Assembly (NCBI RefSeq): GCF_037622515.1
Contig: NZ_JBBJCN010000007.1
Coordinates: 82,211 to 146,210, forward strand
Direction: 5' to 3'
Length of the DNA: 64,000 bases
Source: Paradesertivirga superstes
Lineage (GTDB): Bacteria > Bacteroidota > Bacteroidia > Sphingobacteriales > Sphingobacteriaceae
In this document: one piece after another, positions 26,253 to 35,228 of the stretch
Position numbering within the stretch: position 1 is the stretch's first letter
Layout: every line of letters starts with the position of its first letter
The notes under the pieces: generated by a model
What the model saw: the letters and a program-made list of their open reading frames with translations, nothing else
Told to the model about the DNA's origin: nothing
The model's database searches: none
Made by a program: the position numbers and the translations under genes

Positions 26253-26386
26253 AGTGTGACCTGAAAAATTAATATACCATTTAAATCAAAACAAATGATA
26301 CTTTTTGCAAAAGTATCTTAAAAAAAGAAATGGGTGGTATTATTCTTGCAGCCTTTTTGATTTTATCTATATAATTTCAAATCGTT

Positions 26387-26938
26387 ATGGCTAATCTAAA
26401 AAATCTGAACATAGCTATTCTAACAGAGAATGGCTTTGAAGAAATTGAACTCACTAGTCCGAAACAAGCTTTGGAACAAGCAGGAGCCAGGGTTCATATC
26501 ATTTCTCCTCAAAGAGAAAAGGTTAGGGCAATGAAAAATCACGAGTGGTCCATCGAACTGGCAGTTGATAAACATATCTCTGAAGCTAAAGCGGAGGATT
26601 ACGACGGGCTTTTATTGCCAGGAGGTGTAATCAATCCTGATCAGCTTCGAATGGACGAACAGGCAATACATTTTATAAAATCTTTTTTTAATGCCAATAA
26701 GCCTGTTGCTGCAATCTGTCACGGTCCCCAATCTCTAATTACGGCGGGGGTTACCGAAGGAAGAACTTTAACTTCTTATCCATCAATTAAAATAGATCTG
26801 ATTAATGCAGGCGCTAACTGGGTTGATGAAGAAGTTGTGGTCGAGCATGGCCTGGTTACAAGTCGTAATCCAAATGACTTACCTGCCTTTAACGCAAAAA
26901 TGTGTGAAGAATTTGCAGAAGGAGTACATGTGGGGTAG
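26387..26938 (+). CDS. DJ-1/PfpI-family protein
   Basis: A 183-aa single-domain protein of the PfpI/YhbO branch of the DJ-1 superfamily, annotated variously as type 1 glutamine amidotransferase-like, deglycase or stress protein. The nucleophile elbow is AAICHGPQSLI (Cys followed by His), with the upstream acidic residue in ENGFEEIEL and the oxyanion region in LLLPGGVINPDQL. Cytosolic. Likely stress-related; the precise reaction in this subfamily is disputed, so none is claimed. Confidence 0.92.
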   Translation: MANLKNLNIAILTENGFEEIELTSPKQALEQAGARVHIISPQREKVRAMKNHEWSIELAVDKHISEAKAEDYDGLLLPGGVINPDQLRMDEQAIHFIKSFFNANKPVAAICHGPQSLITAGVTEGRTLTSYPSIKIDLINAGANWVDEEVVVEHGLVTSRNPNDLPAFNAKMCEEFAEGVHVG

Positions 26939-26941
26939 TAT

Positions 26942-26984
26942 TAAAAAAGAATGCCAAAAGGTTCAGTTTCACCTTTTGGCATTC
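26942..26984 (-). terminator. Terminator, best in the minus direction
   Basis: Perfect 14-bp stem (26949-26962 with 26971-26984), 8-base loop. Read on the minus strand it is followed by TTTTTTAA, so it terminates the SRPBCC gene. In the plus direction the hairpin also follows the PfpI gene but the T run is poor. Probably bidirectional. Confidence 0.82.
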
Positions 26985-27014
26985 AATATATCTCGGATTA
27001 AACCCTGTGAATTT

Positions 27015-27749
27015 TCAATCAGGCACTTCTTTTGTTTCAATAAAATGTTTGAAATTTAAAATATCTTCTCGAATAATCTCTTCAATAGCCGGGGAGAATT
27101 GTTTTGCAAGTCCTGTCCCCAGTCCTCCAATTGGCGACTGATAGCTAAAAACCACTTCAACTTCTGTTCCTCCTCCTGGTGCATCATTAAATTCTACTTT
27201 CCCGCCATGCTCAAGTGGCGACCCTTTTACGGAGTGCCAGCCAATAAATTGGTTTTCTATCTCCTTCACAATTTCAGCATTCCAGCTTATTGCAGGAGTA
27301 TTTTTAGAAAACCGGGCTCTCCAGTGAGAGTGAATTGGACCTTTTTCTTCTACTGATTCAATATGATGCATGAAAAGGGGCAGATTTTCTAATCTTCGCC
27401 AGAATTGGTACACTTCGTTGCTAGGGCTGGTGACCGTAAACTTTTGTTTTATGTTTATTACTTCTGGTTTGGTGCTGTCCGCTCCCACTGCCTCATAAAC
27501 CGGGCAATGTCCGCTGGCTCCCCTCATAAACAAAGTGCCACCTGCTACAACCTTCGATAAGCCCTTAACAGGATGTTTAAACAATGATTTAATCCCAGAA
27601 TATAAAAGGAATGCTCCACTTATTACTGATAGAATTCGTTCGGGGGTGTTAATATTTACATATTCGTTTCTTAAGTTCAAATGATTTTCAGTATTCCCGG
27701 TATTGTATTTTTCGGGACGGTTATACATGTCAGGATATATAATAGCCAT
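27015..27749 (-). CDS. Membrane-anchored SRPBCC (polyketide cyclase-like) protein
   Basis: The start is placed at 27749 (MAIIYPDMYNRP, 244 aa) rather than at the longer in-frame ATG at 27806, whose extra 19 residues are unlike the family. The N-terminal half has a YgaP/DUF2892-like membrane segment (RILSVISGAFLLYSGIKSL... and VVAGGTLFMRGASGHCPVY). The C-terminal ~140 residues form a START-like SRPBCC fold (FTVTSPSNEVYQFWRRLENL). Such two-part proteins are common in soil Bacteroidetes; ligand unknown. Followed by a strong terminator. Confidence 0.85.
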   Translation of the reverse strand: MAIIYPDMYNRPEKYNTGNTENHLNLRNEYVNINTPERILSVISGAFLLYSGIKSLFKHPVKGLSKVVAGGTLFMRGASGHCPVYEAVGADSTKPEVINIKQKFTVTSPSNEVYQFWRRLENLPLFMHHIESVEEKGPIHSHWRARFSKNTPAISWNAEIVKEIENQFIGWHSVKGSPLEHGGKVEFNDAPGGGTEVEVVFSYQSPIGGLGTGLAKQFSPAIEEIIREDILNFKHFIETKEVPD

Positions 27750-27809
27750 TGTTTTTTGGTTTATTAAAGAAACGCCGATTTGCTCTGAGTGTTTGATTAA
27801 TTGCAATTA

Positions 27810-27837
27810 TTGTACTGGGAGATAAAACGTATTTTTG
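27810..27837 (+). promoter_or_regulatory. Probable promoter of the TonB-dependent receptor gene
   Basis: TTG at 27810-27812, a 17-base spacer and an exact TAnnTTTG box (TATTTTTG, 27830-27837), giving a 5' leader of about 33 bases before the ATG at 27875. The spacer is a little short. Confidence 0.45.
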
Positions 27838-27874
27838 AATAATTTCACTTTGTTAATATGATTTTTAAGGTTTT

Positions 27875-29932
27875 ATGAGATCCCCGCTGATTGTTTTAAT
27901 CCTCTCATTTATAAATATTTCTGCTAACTGTCAGATCGTTGCCGATACTTCTAAACTTGATGAAGTAATTGTAACATCATATTTTTCTGAGCAACCAATA
28001 TTGGGCGTTCCTTCCTCAATAAGTTTAATTAATTCCGAGATTTTGCAGAATCAAGCCGGGCATTCGCTTCTGTCAGCAATTAATACAGCCCCTGGGGTAC
28101 GTATGGAGGAACGGTCGCCCGGGAGTTACCGATTATCTATCAGAGGAAGTTTATTACGATCTCCTTTCGGGGTAAGAAATGTTAAAGTTTACCTTGATGA
28201 TTTTCTATTAAGTGATGCCGGGGGGAATACATATCTTAATTTGCTGGATGCCTCAAGCGTGGGAAGTATTGAAATTTTGAAAGGTCCCGAGGGGAGTATA
28301 TTCGGGGCCAATTCGGGAGGGGTAGTGCTAATCAGCTCTGAATTAGTAAAACAGGATAGTTCGTTAATCTCTGCCGGAATTACCGCTGGATCTTATGGAT
28401 TATTTCGGCAGGATGTTAGCCTAAAAACAAAAACAAATACTTTTGAAATAGCTTTAAATGAAGCCGTTCAGCATTCTGATGGGTATAGGCAGAATAGCGA
28501 GTTAAATCGCAAAAGTATTCAGTTGACTCCCAGGTGGAAATATTCTAATTCAGCAATACTAAGCTCTTTAATAATGTATTCTGATTTAGATTATCAAACA
28601 CCGGGCGGATTAACCCAGGCCCAGGTCCGGCAAAATGCCCGTTTGGCAAGACCAGCAACATCTGCAGTTCCCGGAGCGGCGGAGCAGCAGGCTGGTATTT
28701 TTAATAAAACTTTTCTTGCGGGGCTGTCGCATTCAAAACTATTCTCTCCAAAGCTGAGGCATGTAGTTTCTTTAACCGGTTCATTTACAGATTTTGTCAA
28801 TCCCTTTATTACTACCTATGAAATCCGTGAAGAAAAAAGCCTTGGATTAAGAACATATATTGAATTGAGCAGCAGGAACGAATCATCAAACTCGTGGAAA
28901 TGGCAATTGGGAGCAGAAGGACAGCAAACCAGTTCTGAGAAAAAAAATTATAACAATTTAAGCGGGGAAGTGGGAGAGCCACAGGACTTTGTTGATTTTA
29001 AAGGTTATCAAGGTTTCTTTTTTTCACATTTAACTTTTAAACCTACTAATCGTTTGACGACTGAAGCCGCAATAAGTCTTAGTTTTTATAGGTATAACTT
29101 CAAAGGAATATATCCTGTTGCATCTGAGTGGCAAGACAGAGCTTTCAAAGCTCAGCTTCTTCCAAGACTGGCGCTTTCATACTTTCTTACAGATTATCTG
29201 GCATTACGTGCATCAGCCAGCAAAGGTTATTCTCCTCCTACAATTGAAGAGGTACGCCCATCGAGCCGCGAAATAAATACAGATCTGCAGCCAGAAGCCG
29301 GATGGAACTTTGAAACCGGAATTCGACTATCAATTTTCAATAACAGAGTTTATTTTGACAATGTTGTTTTTCATTACAAACTTAAAGACGCTATTGTAAG
29401 AAGAGTCAATTCTGCAGATACCGAGTATTTTGTTAACGCAGGAGGCACAAAACAAACAGGATTGGAAACTCAGCTTAACGCCTGGGTTGTTCCATTAAAG
29501 AATTCAGGATGGATGAGGGGTGCTAAATTTAGCGAAAGCTATTCCTGGAGCAGATTTAAGTTCGAGAGTTATATAGTTAATTCTTCAGATTTTTCGGGGA
29601 ATAAACTAACAGGAGTTCCCCGGCATAACCTGGTGAGTTCTGTAAATCTTTATTTCCCGTTAAACTTAAACCTATACTTACAACATGCCTATGTTTCCTC
29701 AATGCCATTAAACGATGCAAATACCCAGTTTGCAGATAAATATCACCTGCTGCAGGCAAAACTGAGTGTGCAAAAAAAGGTTAATGCTTATATAATAAAA
29801 GTCTTCGCTGGCGCCGATAACATCTTCAATTCTAAATATAGTTTAGGCCACGATTTAAATGCCTTTGGGGCAAGGTTTTATAATCCGGCTCCCCCCAGAA
29901 ATTTTTATGGAGGGATAATTACACAATTTTAA
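27875..29932 (+). CDS. TonB-dependent outer-membrane receptor
   Basis: A 685-aa energy-coupled outer-membrane transporter. It has a signal peptide (MRSPLIVLILSFINISANCQ), a TonB-box-like DEVIVT near residue 28, a plug domain (VPSSISLINSEILQNQAG... to about residue 150) and a 22-strand-type barrel. The final strand ends in an aromatic residue (GGIITQF). It lacks the CarboxypepD_reg N-terminal domain and there is no SusD neighbour, so it is not a polysaccharide-utilisation SusC. More likely substrates are metals, siderophores or cofactors, but the sequence does not settle this. Confidence 0.93.
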   Translation: MRSPLIVLILSFINISANCQIVADTSKLDEVIVTSYFSEQPILGVPSSISLINSEILQNQAGHSLLSAINTAPGVRMEERSPGSYRLSIRGSLLRSPFGVRNVKVYLDDFLLSDAGGNTYLNLLDASSVGSIEILKGPEGSIFGANSGGVVLISSELVKQDSSLISAGITAGSYGLFRQDVSLKTKTNTFEIALNEAVQHSDGYRQNSELNRKSIQLTPRWKYSNSAILSSLIMYSDLDYQTPGGLTQAQVRQNARLARPATSAVPGAAEQQAGIFNKTFLAGLSHSKLFSPKLRHVVSLTGSFTDFVNPFITTYEIREEKSLGLRTYIELSSRNESSNSWKWQLGAEGQQTSSEKKNYNNLSGEVGEPQDFVDFKGYQGFFFSHLTFKPTNRLTTEAAISLSFYRYNFKGIYPVASEWQDRAFKAQLLPRLALSYFLTDYLALRASASKGYSPPTIEEVRPSSREINTDLQPEAGWNFETGIRLSIFNNRVYFDNVVFHYKLKDAIVRRVNSADTEYFVNAGGTKQTGLETQLNAWVVPLKNSGWMRGAKFSESYSWSRFKFESYIVNSSDFSGNKLTGVPRHNLVSSVNLYFPLNLNLYLQHAYVSSMPLNDANTQFADKYHLLQAKLSVQKKVNAYIIKVFAGADNIFNSKYSLGHDLNAFGARFYNPAPPRNFYGGIITQF

Positions 29933-30014
29933 TTAGCTTGGGACAGAGCCATTTATTTTCTCTGAAAATTACTCTATATTTAAAATTAATTATTAGGATA
30001 AAATAATTCCGGGC

Positions 30015-32633
30015 ATGGAGCAAAGTACAATAACCACATCCCTTTCTCAAAACCTTGTCAAGAATCTGCCGGGGATGATTTACCGGGCTGTATCCGACCG
30101 GAATTGGAACATGACCTTTGTCAGTAATGGATGTTATGCTTTGACAGGATACTATCCGGAGGAAATATTAAATAATGCATCAACAGCATATGCCGACATT
30201 ATTCATCCCGAGGACAAAGTCTGGGTATGGGAATACTTTTCCGAAGAATTAAAGAATAAACAGGAATGTAATGGTGAGTATCGGATTATAAATAAAGAAG
30301 GTAAGATAATCTGGGTTCGGGAAATTTCTAATGGAGTATATAGTGATTCCGGACAACTGCTGTATGTAGAGGGATATATTACGGATATATCTGAAAAGAA
30401 GGATTACAGACAAGTAATTTCGACGCTTGAAGCGCATGTGAATGAAAGTGTTTTAAATGAGAAACGTTTAAAGGCGTTAATAGATGGTGTTCCGGATAAG
30501 CTCCTGCGTATTGGAAAAACAGGAAACTGTTTATCGTATAAAAATGAAAATCAGGAATTAGTAATTGAAGCCGATTCAGTCAGAAAGCCTCATCTAAAAG
30601 AAATTTTCCCCTTGGAAATAGCTGAGAATTTCCTTGCGTATACTAAAAATGTTCTGAGATACAACAATAGCCTAAGATATGAGTATCATTTAGCGGGCGA
30701 CCATCATAAGCTTTTATATTACGAAGCTCGCTTTGTGAAAAGTGACGATAATGAAGTTGTTTGCATCATTCGTGATATTTCGGATACTATAAAAGCAAAA
30801 GAAGAAATAAAAACTGCCAAAGAGTTTTATGAAAGTATCATCAATAATGTAAATATAGATATTGCAGTTATTGATGAGAAGAACCGGTATTTATTAATCA
30901 GCAAGTCGGCGGTAAAAGATGATAACACTCGCGACTGGTTAATCGGGAAAACAGATTTTGACTATTGCAGATACCGCAATAAAAATATCGAGATTGCTGA
31001 ATCCAGAACAGAAATGTACAACCTGGTTGATGAACTCAAAAAGCCTATCGAATGGATCGAGGAGTTATCCGATAACTCTGGAAAAAAGAAATATTTTGTA
31101 AGAACCTTAAAACCACTTAAAGGTCCGAATGGTCAAAAATATAAAGTTGGATATGGAGTTGATATTACCGCATTAAAAGTTATTCAAAATGAATTATTGC
31201 GGAGGGAGCATTTGTTATCTTTCAGCCATAAGCTAGCAAAGGTAGGGTATTGGGTCTGGTATGGAAGCAATCGTAAGCATGAATGGAGCGATGGCATTTT
31301 TGATATTCTTGAGGAAGATAAAAAGCATGTTACTCCATCTCTCACAACATATTTAAATTATATTCATCCGGATGACCGGGAGAGTTTTAAAAAAACAATA
31401 AAAGAATCGAGGAAAAATAATTCTACTTATTCATTACAATATCGGATTATTACAAAAAATGGAAATGTTAAATATATAAAAGAGCAGTCGTCGAGCAGCC
31501 GGACGGATTCCAACTCTAATACTTACCTCTTTGGAATGGTCCAGGATATCACTGAGATGAAAACTTCTCAGGATGCTCTTGCACACAGGGAGGAGCATTT
31601 CAGGGCGATTGCCGAAAGCTCCCCTATATATATTTTAGAGCTCAGCTCTGATTATCGGATCACATATGTTAATAATGTAAATGGTAAAAAGAGAGATGAG
31701 GTTATTGGCTCATCTGTATTTGAGGCTGTGATGCCTGAGTATCATGCATTATTAAGGAATCATATTGATAAAGTTTATAAATATGGGGTGGTCAAAAATC
31801 TTGAGTTAGCAGTTAACCAAGCCTTAAATGAATGGTACAGTGTGAGTATTGGGCCTGTCAAAAACGATGCTGGCAAGGTCATGTCTGTAATACTCCTGGC
31901 ACAAAATATTACTGAGAAAAAGCAAAACGAGCAGGAAAAGGAACGTTTAATAATGGAGATTAATAACCGTTATAATGAATTGATGCAGTTTAACTATATT
32001 GTATCGCACAACCTCCGTTCTCCAATAGCTAATATCCTGGGGATGTCTTATATTCTGAATGCCAGCACTCCACCTGAGGATGTTAGAAAAATTTTCGATT
32101 ACATCATTCAATCTGCCGAATCGATTGATACTTTAATAAAAGATTTAAACGATGTCTTAACGGCCAGATCTCCATTTAATGAAAAAAGAGAAGAATTCAG
32201 ACTAACTGATATTGTTAAAGAGGTTTGTAATAGTCTTGAACAACAAATTAAGGGTTCGGACGCCAATATTCAAGTCGAAATTAGTGATGAAGCCGATCAG
32301 TTAACAAGTATCAAAAGTTATGTTCAAAGCATCATACATAATTTAGTTTCAAATGCAATTAAATATAAGGCGCCTGACAGAGATCCTGAAATCCATATAA
32401 AAGCCTGGAAAAATGCTGAAAATATATATATAGAAGTTTCGGATAATGGTATCGGAATTGATTTGGAACAATATGGCCCTCAGATTTTTGGTTTATATAA
32501 ACGATTTACCAGTCAGAACGAAGGGAAAGGATTAGGTCTTCATATGACTAAAGCGCAGGTAGAATCTTTAGGCGGTTCAATAACGGTAGAAAGTGAAGTC
32601 AATAAAGGTTGCACCTTCAAAATTGTTTTATAG
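30015..32633 (+). CDS. Multi-PAS sensor histidine kinase
   Basis: A soluble 872-aa kinase with no membrane helices, so it senses inside the cell. About five PAS/PAC modules run in a row (residues ~12-130, 145-258, 270-385, 398-505 and 518-625), each closing with a PAC-like end such as YITDISEKK or LAQNITEKK. The HisKA helix has the phosphoacceptor H665 in VSHNLRSPIAN. HATPase_c follows with N box NLVSNAIKYK, G1 DNGIGID and G2 GKGLGLHM. No receiver domain or response-regulator gene is adjacent, so it is an orphan kinase. The ligand or cofactor of the PAS domains is unknown. Confidence 0.94.
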   Translation: MEQSTITTSLSQNLVKNLPGMIYRAVSDRNWNMTFVSNGCYALTGYYPEEILNNASTAYADIIHPEDKVWVWEYFSEELKNKQECNGEYRIINKEGKIIWVREISNGVYSDSGQLLYVEGYITDISEKKDYRQVISTLEAHVNESVLNEKRLKALIDGVPDKLLRIGKTGNCLSYKNENQELVIEADSVRKPHLKEIFPLEIAENFLAYTKNVLRYNNSLRYEYHLAGDHHKLLYYEARFVKSDDNEVVCIIRDISDTIKAKEEIKTAKEFYESIINNVNIDIAVIDEKNRYLLISKSAVKDDNTRDWLIGKTDFDYCRYRNKNIEIAESRTEMYNLVDELKKPIEWIEELSDNSGKKKYFVRTLKPLKGPNGQKYKVGYGVDITALKVIQNELLRREHLLSFSHKLAKVGYWVWYGSNRKHEWSDGIFDILEEDKKHVTPSLTTYLNYIHPDDRESFKKTIKESRKNNSTYSLQYRIITKNGNVKYIKEQSSSSRTDSNSNTYLFGMVQDITEMKTSQDALAHREEHFRAIAESSPIYILELSSDYRITYVNNVNGKKRDEVIGSSVFEAVMPEYHALLRNHIDKVYKYGVVKNLELAVNQALNEWYSVSIGPVKNDAGKVMSVILLAQNITEKKQNEQEKERLIMEINNRYNELMQFNYIVSHNLRSPIANILGMSYILNASTPPEDVRKIFDYIIQSAESIDTLIKDLNDVLTARSPFNEKREEFRLTDIVKEVCNSLEQQIKGSDANIQVEISDEADQLTSIKSYVQSIIHNLVSNAIKYKAPDRDPEIHIKAWKNAENIYIEVSDNGIGIDLEQYGPQIFGLYKRFTSQNEGKGLGLHMTKAQVESLGGSITVESEVNKGCTFKIVL

Positions 32634-32661
32634 GATTTAAAGCTTAAAAATAATCCTTTTA

Positions 32662-32669
32662 TATCTTTG
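32662..32669 (+). promoter_or_regulatory. -10 box directly before the GT39 gene
   Basis: TATCTTTG matches TAnnTTTG exactly and ends only 7 bases before the ATG at 32677. The -33 element is weak (TTTA at 32636-32639, 22-base spacer). If used, the message would have almost no 5' leader. Confidence 0.5.
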
Positions 32670-32676
32670 CCGCCTG

Positions 32677-34275
32677 ATGCAGAAAATTGAAAACTATATT
32701 TCAAGATTTCCGGGCAAAACATTTGCTGCTTTACTTTTTCTGGCAATTCCTCCTTTTTTAATCAATCTTGGTTTGCTTCCACTGTTTGCTGATGAGCCAA
32801 CACGTGCGAATGTGGCTTTAGAAATGATTCTTTCTGGTAATTATTCGGTGCCTACGATTGGTGGAGAATACTATTACAATAAACCTCCGGTGTATAATTG
32901 GTTATTAACACTGGTTTATCAAATTTCGGGAAGTTTTTCTGAGTTTGCCACAAGGTTGCCGGCAGTTGTGCCATTATTTCTGTTTGCAATTACCATTTAT
33001 TATTCCGCAGCATTCTTTTTAAAAGATAAGCGTATAGCCCTGCTAAGCGCAATACTTTCCATGGTAAACGGTAGGATGCTTATATACGACTCTATGCTGG
33101 GACATATTGATATATTCTACTCCTGGCTTACCTTTATTTCTTTTATGTGCATTTTTTATTTTTATCAAAAGAAGCACTGGTTTTTATTGTTTTTCACATC
33201 ATATATTATTACCGCCATAGGTTTCCTGTGTAAAGGGATGCCGTCAATTGTATTTCAGGGAGTAACTCTTATAACACTCCTAATTTACACCAATAACTTT
33301 AGACGCTTATTTAGCTGGCAACACATTGTAAGCGGAGTAGTATGCCTTTTGCTAATTGCATCATATTTTTTTAATTATTCTTTATATAATTCTAATCTCG
33401 AAGGTTATTTTTCTACAATTTGGGATCAAAGCAGTCAGCGTACAGCAGCTAGTGTGGGATTGTGGAAGAGCATGAAACATATTTTTCTTTTTCCATTCGA
33501 ATATGCCGGACATCTTTTCCCTGCCAGCCTTCTCCTCCTTTTTTGTTTTCACAAGGAGTTTATTAAGCAGCTCATGCGAAATAGTTTTCTTAAATTTTGC
33601 GGCTTGATTTTTTTGGCAAATATCCTAGTGTACTGGCTTTCCCCTGAAACCCGGCCAAGATATTTATTGATGCTGTTCCCTTTATTGTTTTTTATCTGGA
33701 GCCATGCTTATTATACCTTTCGGGATAATCTGCCAAAGCTAAACAGGGTGTTTGAATCCATTCTGATCGGTTTATGCGTTTTGGTGACTTTAGTCATCCC
33801 ATTTGCGTTTTTGTTTAATATCAGGGATTACATAAGTTTCTTTTCAATCAAGGTTCTGGTGGTATTTTTGCTTGCCGCATTGCTTACATACTTAATTATT
33901 AAGTTCAAAACCCATAGATTAGTCGCATTCTTAGCATTTCTATTAGTTGTAAGGCTAGGATTCAGCTGGTTGGTATTGCCGCATAGGCTGCAGCGCGATG
34001 AAGGACGGTATTTTAGGAGTATTGCCACAGAAATTGGGAAAATGAGCGGGCAGGAACCCTTCTATTTTTATCAGTATCATCCACATGTTGCAAGCATTCC
34101 TTTTCATGATAAATTGATTTTTTATATTCAGCGTTCACGTATGAAGCAGGTAAATTTTACCGAAGTGGATACTGTAAGAGGTTATTATCTTACCTTTGAC
34201 CGCGATTTAAAAAATCAGAAAGCTGTATTATTAAAAACTTACAATAGCAATCTGAAATTATATAAAGTAAAATGA
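32677..34275 (+). CDS. ArnT-like GT39 membrane glycosyltransferase
   Basis: A 532-aa protein with about ten to twelve membrane helices, of the GT-C superfamily (family 39, PMT_2/ArnT-like). These enzymes move a sugar from a polyisoprenyl phosphate to a periplasmic acceptor such as lipid A or a protein. The first periplasmic loop has the conserved acidic site LFADEPTRANVALEM, followed by YYNKPPVYNWL, which corresponds to the ArnT EKP region. It overlaps the next gene by 4 bases (ATGA). With the GT2 and flippase-like genes it forms a sugar-lipid synthesis and transfer module. Donor and acceptor not known. Confidence 0.9.
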   Translation: MQKIENYISRFPGKTFAALLFLAIPPFLINLGLLPLFADEPTRANVALEMILSGNYSVPTIGGEYYYNKPPVYNWLLTLVYQISGSFSEFATRLPAVVPLFLFAITIYYSAAFFLKDKRIALLSAILSMVNGRMLIYDSMLGHIDIFYSWLTFISFMCIFYFYQKKHWFLLFFTSYIITAIGFLCKGMPSIVFQGVTLITLLIYTNNFRRLFSWQHIVSGVVCLLLIASYFFNYSLYNSNLEGYFSTIWDQSSQRTAASVGLWKSMKHIFLFPFEYAGHLFPASLLLLFCFHKEFIKQLMRNSFLKFCGLIFLANILVYWLSPETRPRYLLMLFPLLFFIWSHAYYTFRDNLPKLNRVFESILIGLCVLVTLVIPFAFLFNIRDYISFFSIKVLVVFLLAALLTYLIIKFKTHRLVAFLAFLLVVRLGFSWLVLPHRLQRDEGRYFRSIATEIGKMSGQEPFYFYQYHPHVASIPFHDKLIFYIQRSRMKQVNFTEVDTVRGYYLTFDRDLKNQKAVLLKTYNSNLKLYKVK

Positions 34276-35228
34276 GAGAACTCTCTGTTGTTGTAACAGT
34301 TCTTAACGAAAAGGAAAATATTGCTCCCTTAATTGACGCAATTCATAATGCGCTGACGGGAATTGATTATGAAGTAATATTTGTTGATGACGGTTCTAAT
34401 GATGGTACTCAAAAAGAGATTCGCAAGTATGCAAACGAGCATATTATATTAGTAGAACTCCGGAAAAATTATGGTCAGAGTACAGCGATGACAGCCGGAA
34501 TTGATCATACAAGCGGTACATATGTAGCTTTATTAGACGGCGATTTACAAAACGATCCAACCGATATTCCATTTATGCTGCAGAAGCTTAAGGATGAAGA
34601 TTGGGATGTAGTTGCAGGAAATCGCAAAAATCGCCAGGATGGAGTTTTTCTTAGAAAAATACCATCCAAAATCGCGAATGCGTTAATCCGCAGAATGACT
34701 GGAGTATATATTAAAGATTACGGATGCACACTTAAAATATTTAAACGTGAAATTGCCGAAGATTTAGGAATATACGGTGAGTTACATCGATTCATTCCAG
34801 TATTGGCTAAACTCCAGGGAGCAAATATTACTCAGGTAGACGTTAAGCATCATGCCCGTAAATTCGGTTCATCCAAATACGGACTCAACCGCACCTTTAA
34901 AGTTATGGCTGATTTAGTAACGATGGTGTTTTTACGGAAGTATCTTCAAAAACCTATGCACTTATTTGGTCCCCTTGGGTTTATTTCATTTGGATTTGGT
35001 GTTTTAATTAACATCTATTTACTGGTGCTGAAAATCTTGGGCCATGATATTGGAGGCAAGCCGCTGTTGATATTGGGCCTGATTCTGCTTTTAGGAGGAA
35101 TACAGCTCATTACAATCGGTATACTGGCAGAAATCAGCATGCGCACTTATTTTGAAGGAACAAACAAAAAGACATACCAGGTAAGAAGAATTTTTAATGG
35201 AACTAAAGAAAGTCTGGAATCACGTTAA
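34272..35228 (+). CDS. Polyprenyl-phosphate GT2 glycosyltransferase (DPM1/ArnC-like)
   Basis: A 318-aa inner-membrane enzyme that loads a nucleotide sugar onto polyprenyl phosphate on the cytosolic face. The GT-A domain has VVVTVLNEKENI at the start, VDDGSNDGT and the metal-binding DGD in LLDGDLQNDP. Two C-terminal membrane helices (GFISFGFGVLINIYLLVL and LILGLILLLGGIQLITIGIL) are typical of the ArnC/GtrB-type members. It is tightly coupled to its neighbours: a 4-base overlap with GT39 and 32 bases with the next gene. It is the obvious supplier of lipid-linked sugar to the upstream GT39 enzyme. Confidence 0.93.
   Translation: MRELSVVVTVLNEKENIAPLIDAIHNALTGIDYEVIFVDDGSNDGTQKEIRKYANEHIILVELRKNYGQSTAMTAGIDHTSGTYVALLDGDLQNDPTDIPFMLQKLKDEDWDVVAGNRKNRQDGVFLRKIPSKIANALIRRMTGVYIKDYGCTLKIFKREIAEDLGIYGELHRFIPVLAKLQGANITQVDVKHHARKFGSSKYGLNRTFKVMADLVTMVFLRKYLQKPMHLFGPLGFISFGFGVLINIYLLVLKILGHDIGGKPLLILGLILLLGGIQLITIGILAEISMRTYFEGTNKKTYQVRRIFNGTKESLESR

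Noticed and set aside
26297..26317. 21-base palindrome GATACTTTTTGC... near purN as an operator
   Set aside because: The palindrome largely arises from a TAnnTTTG-type box and its AT-rich mirror; no second copy or known regulator motif supports an operator.
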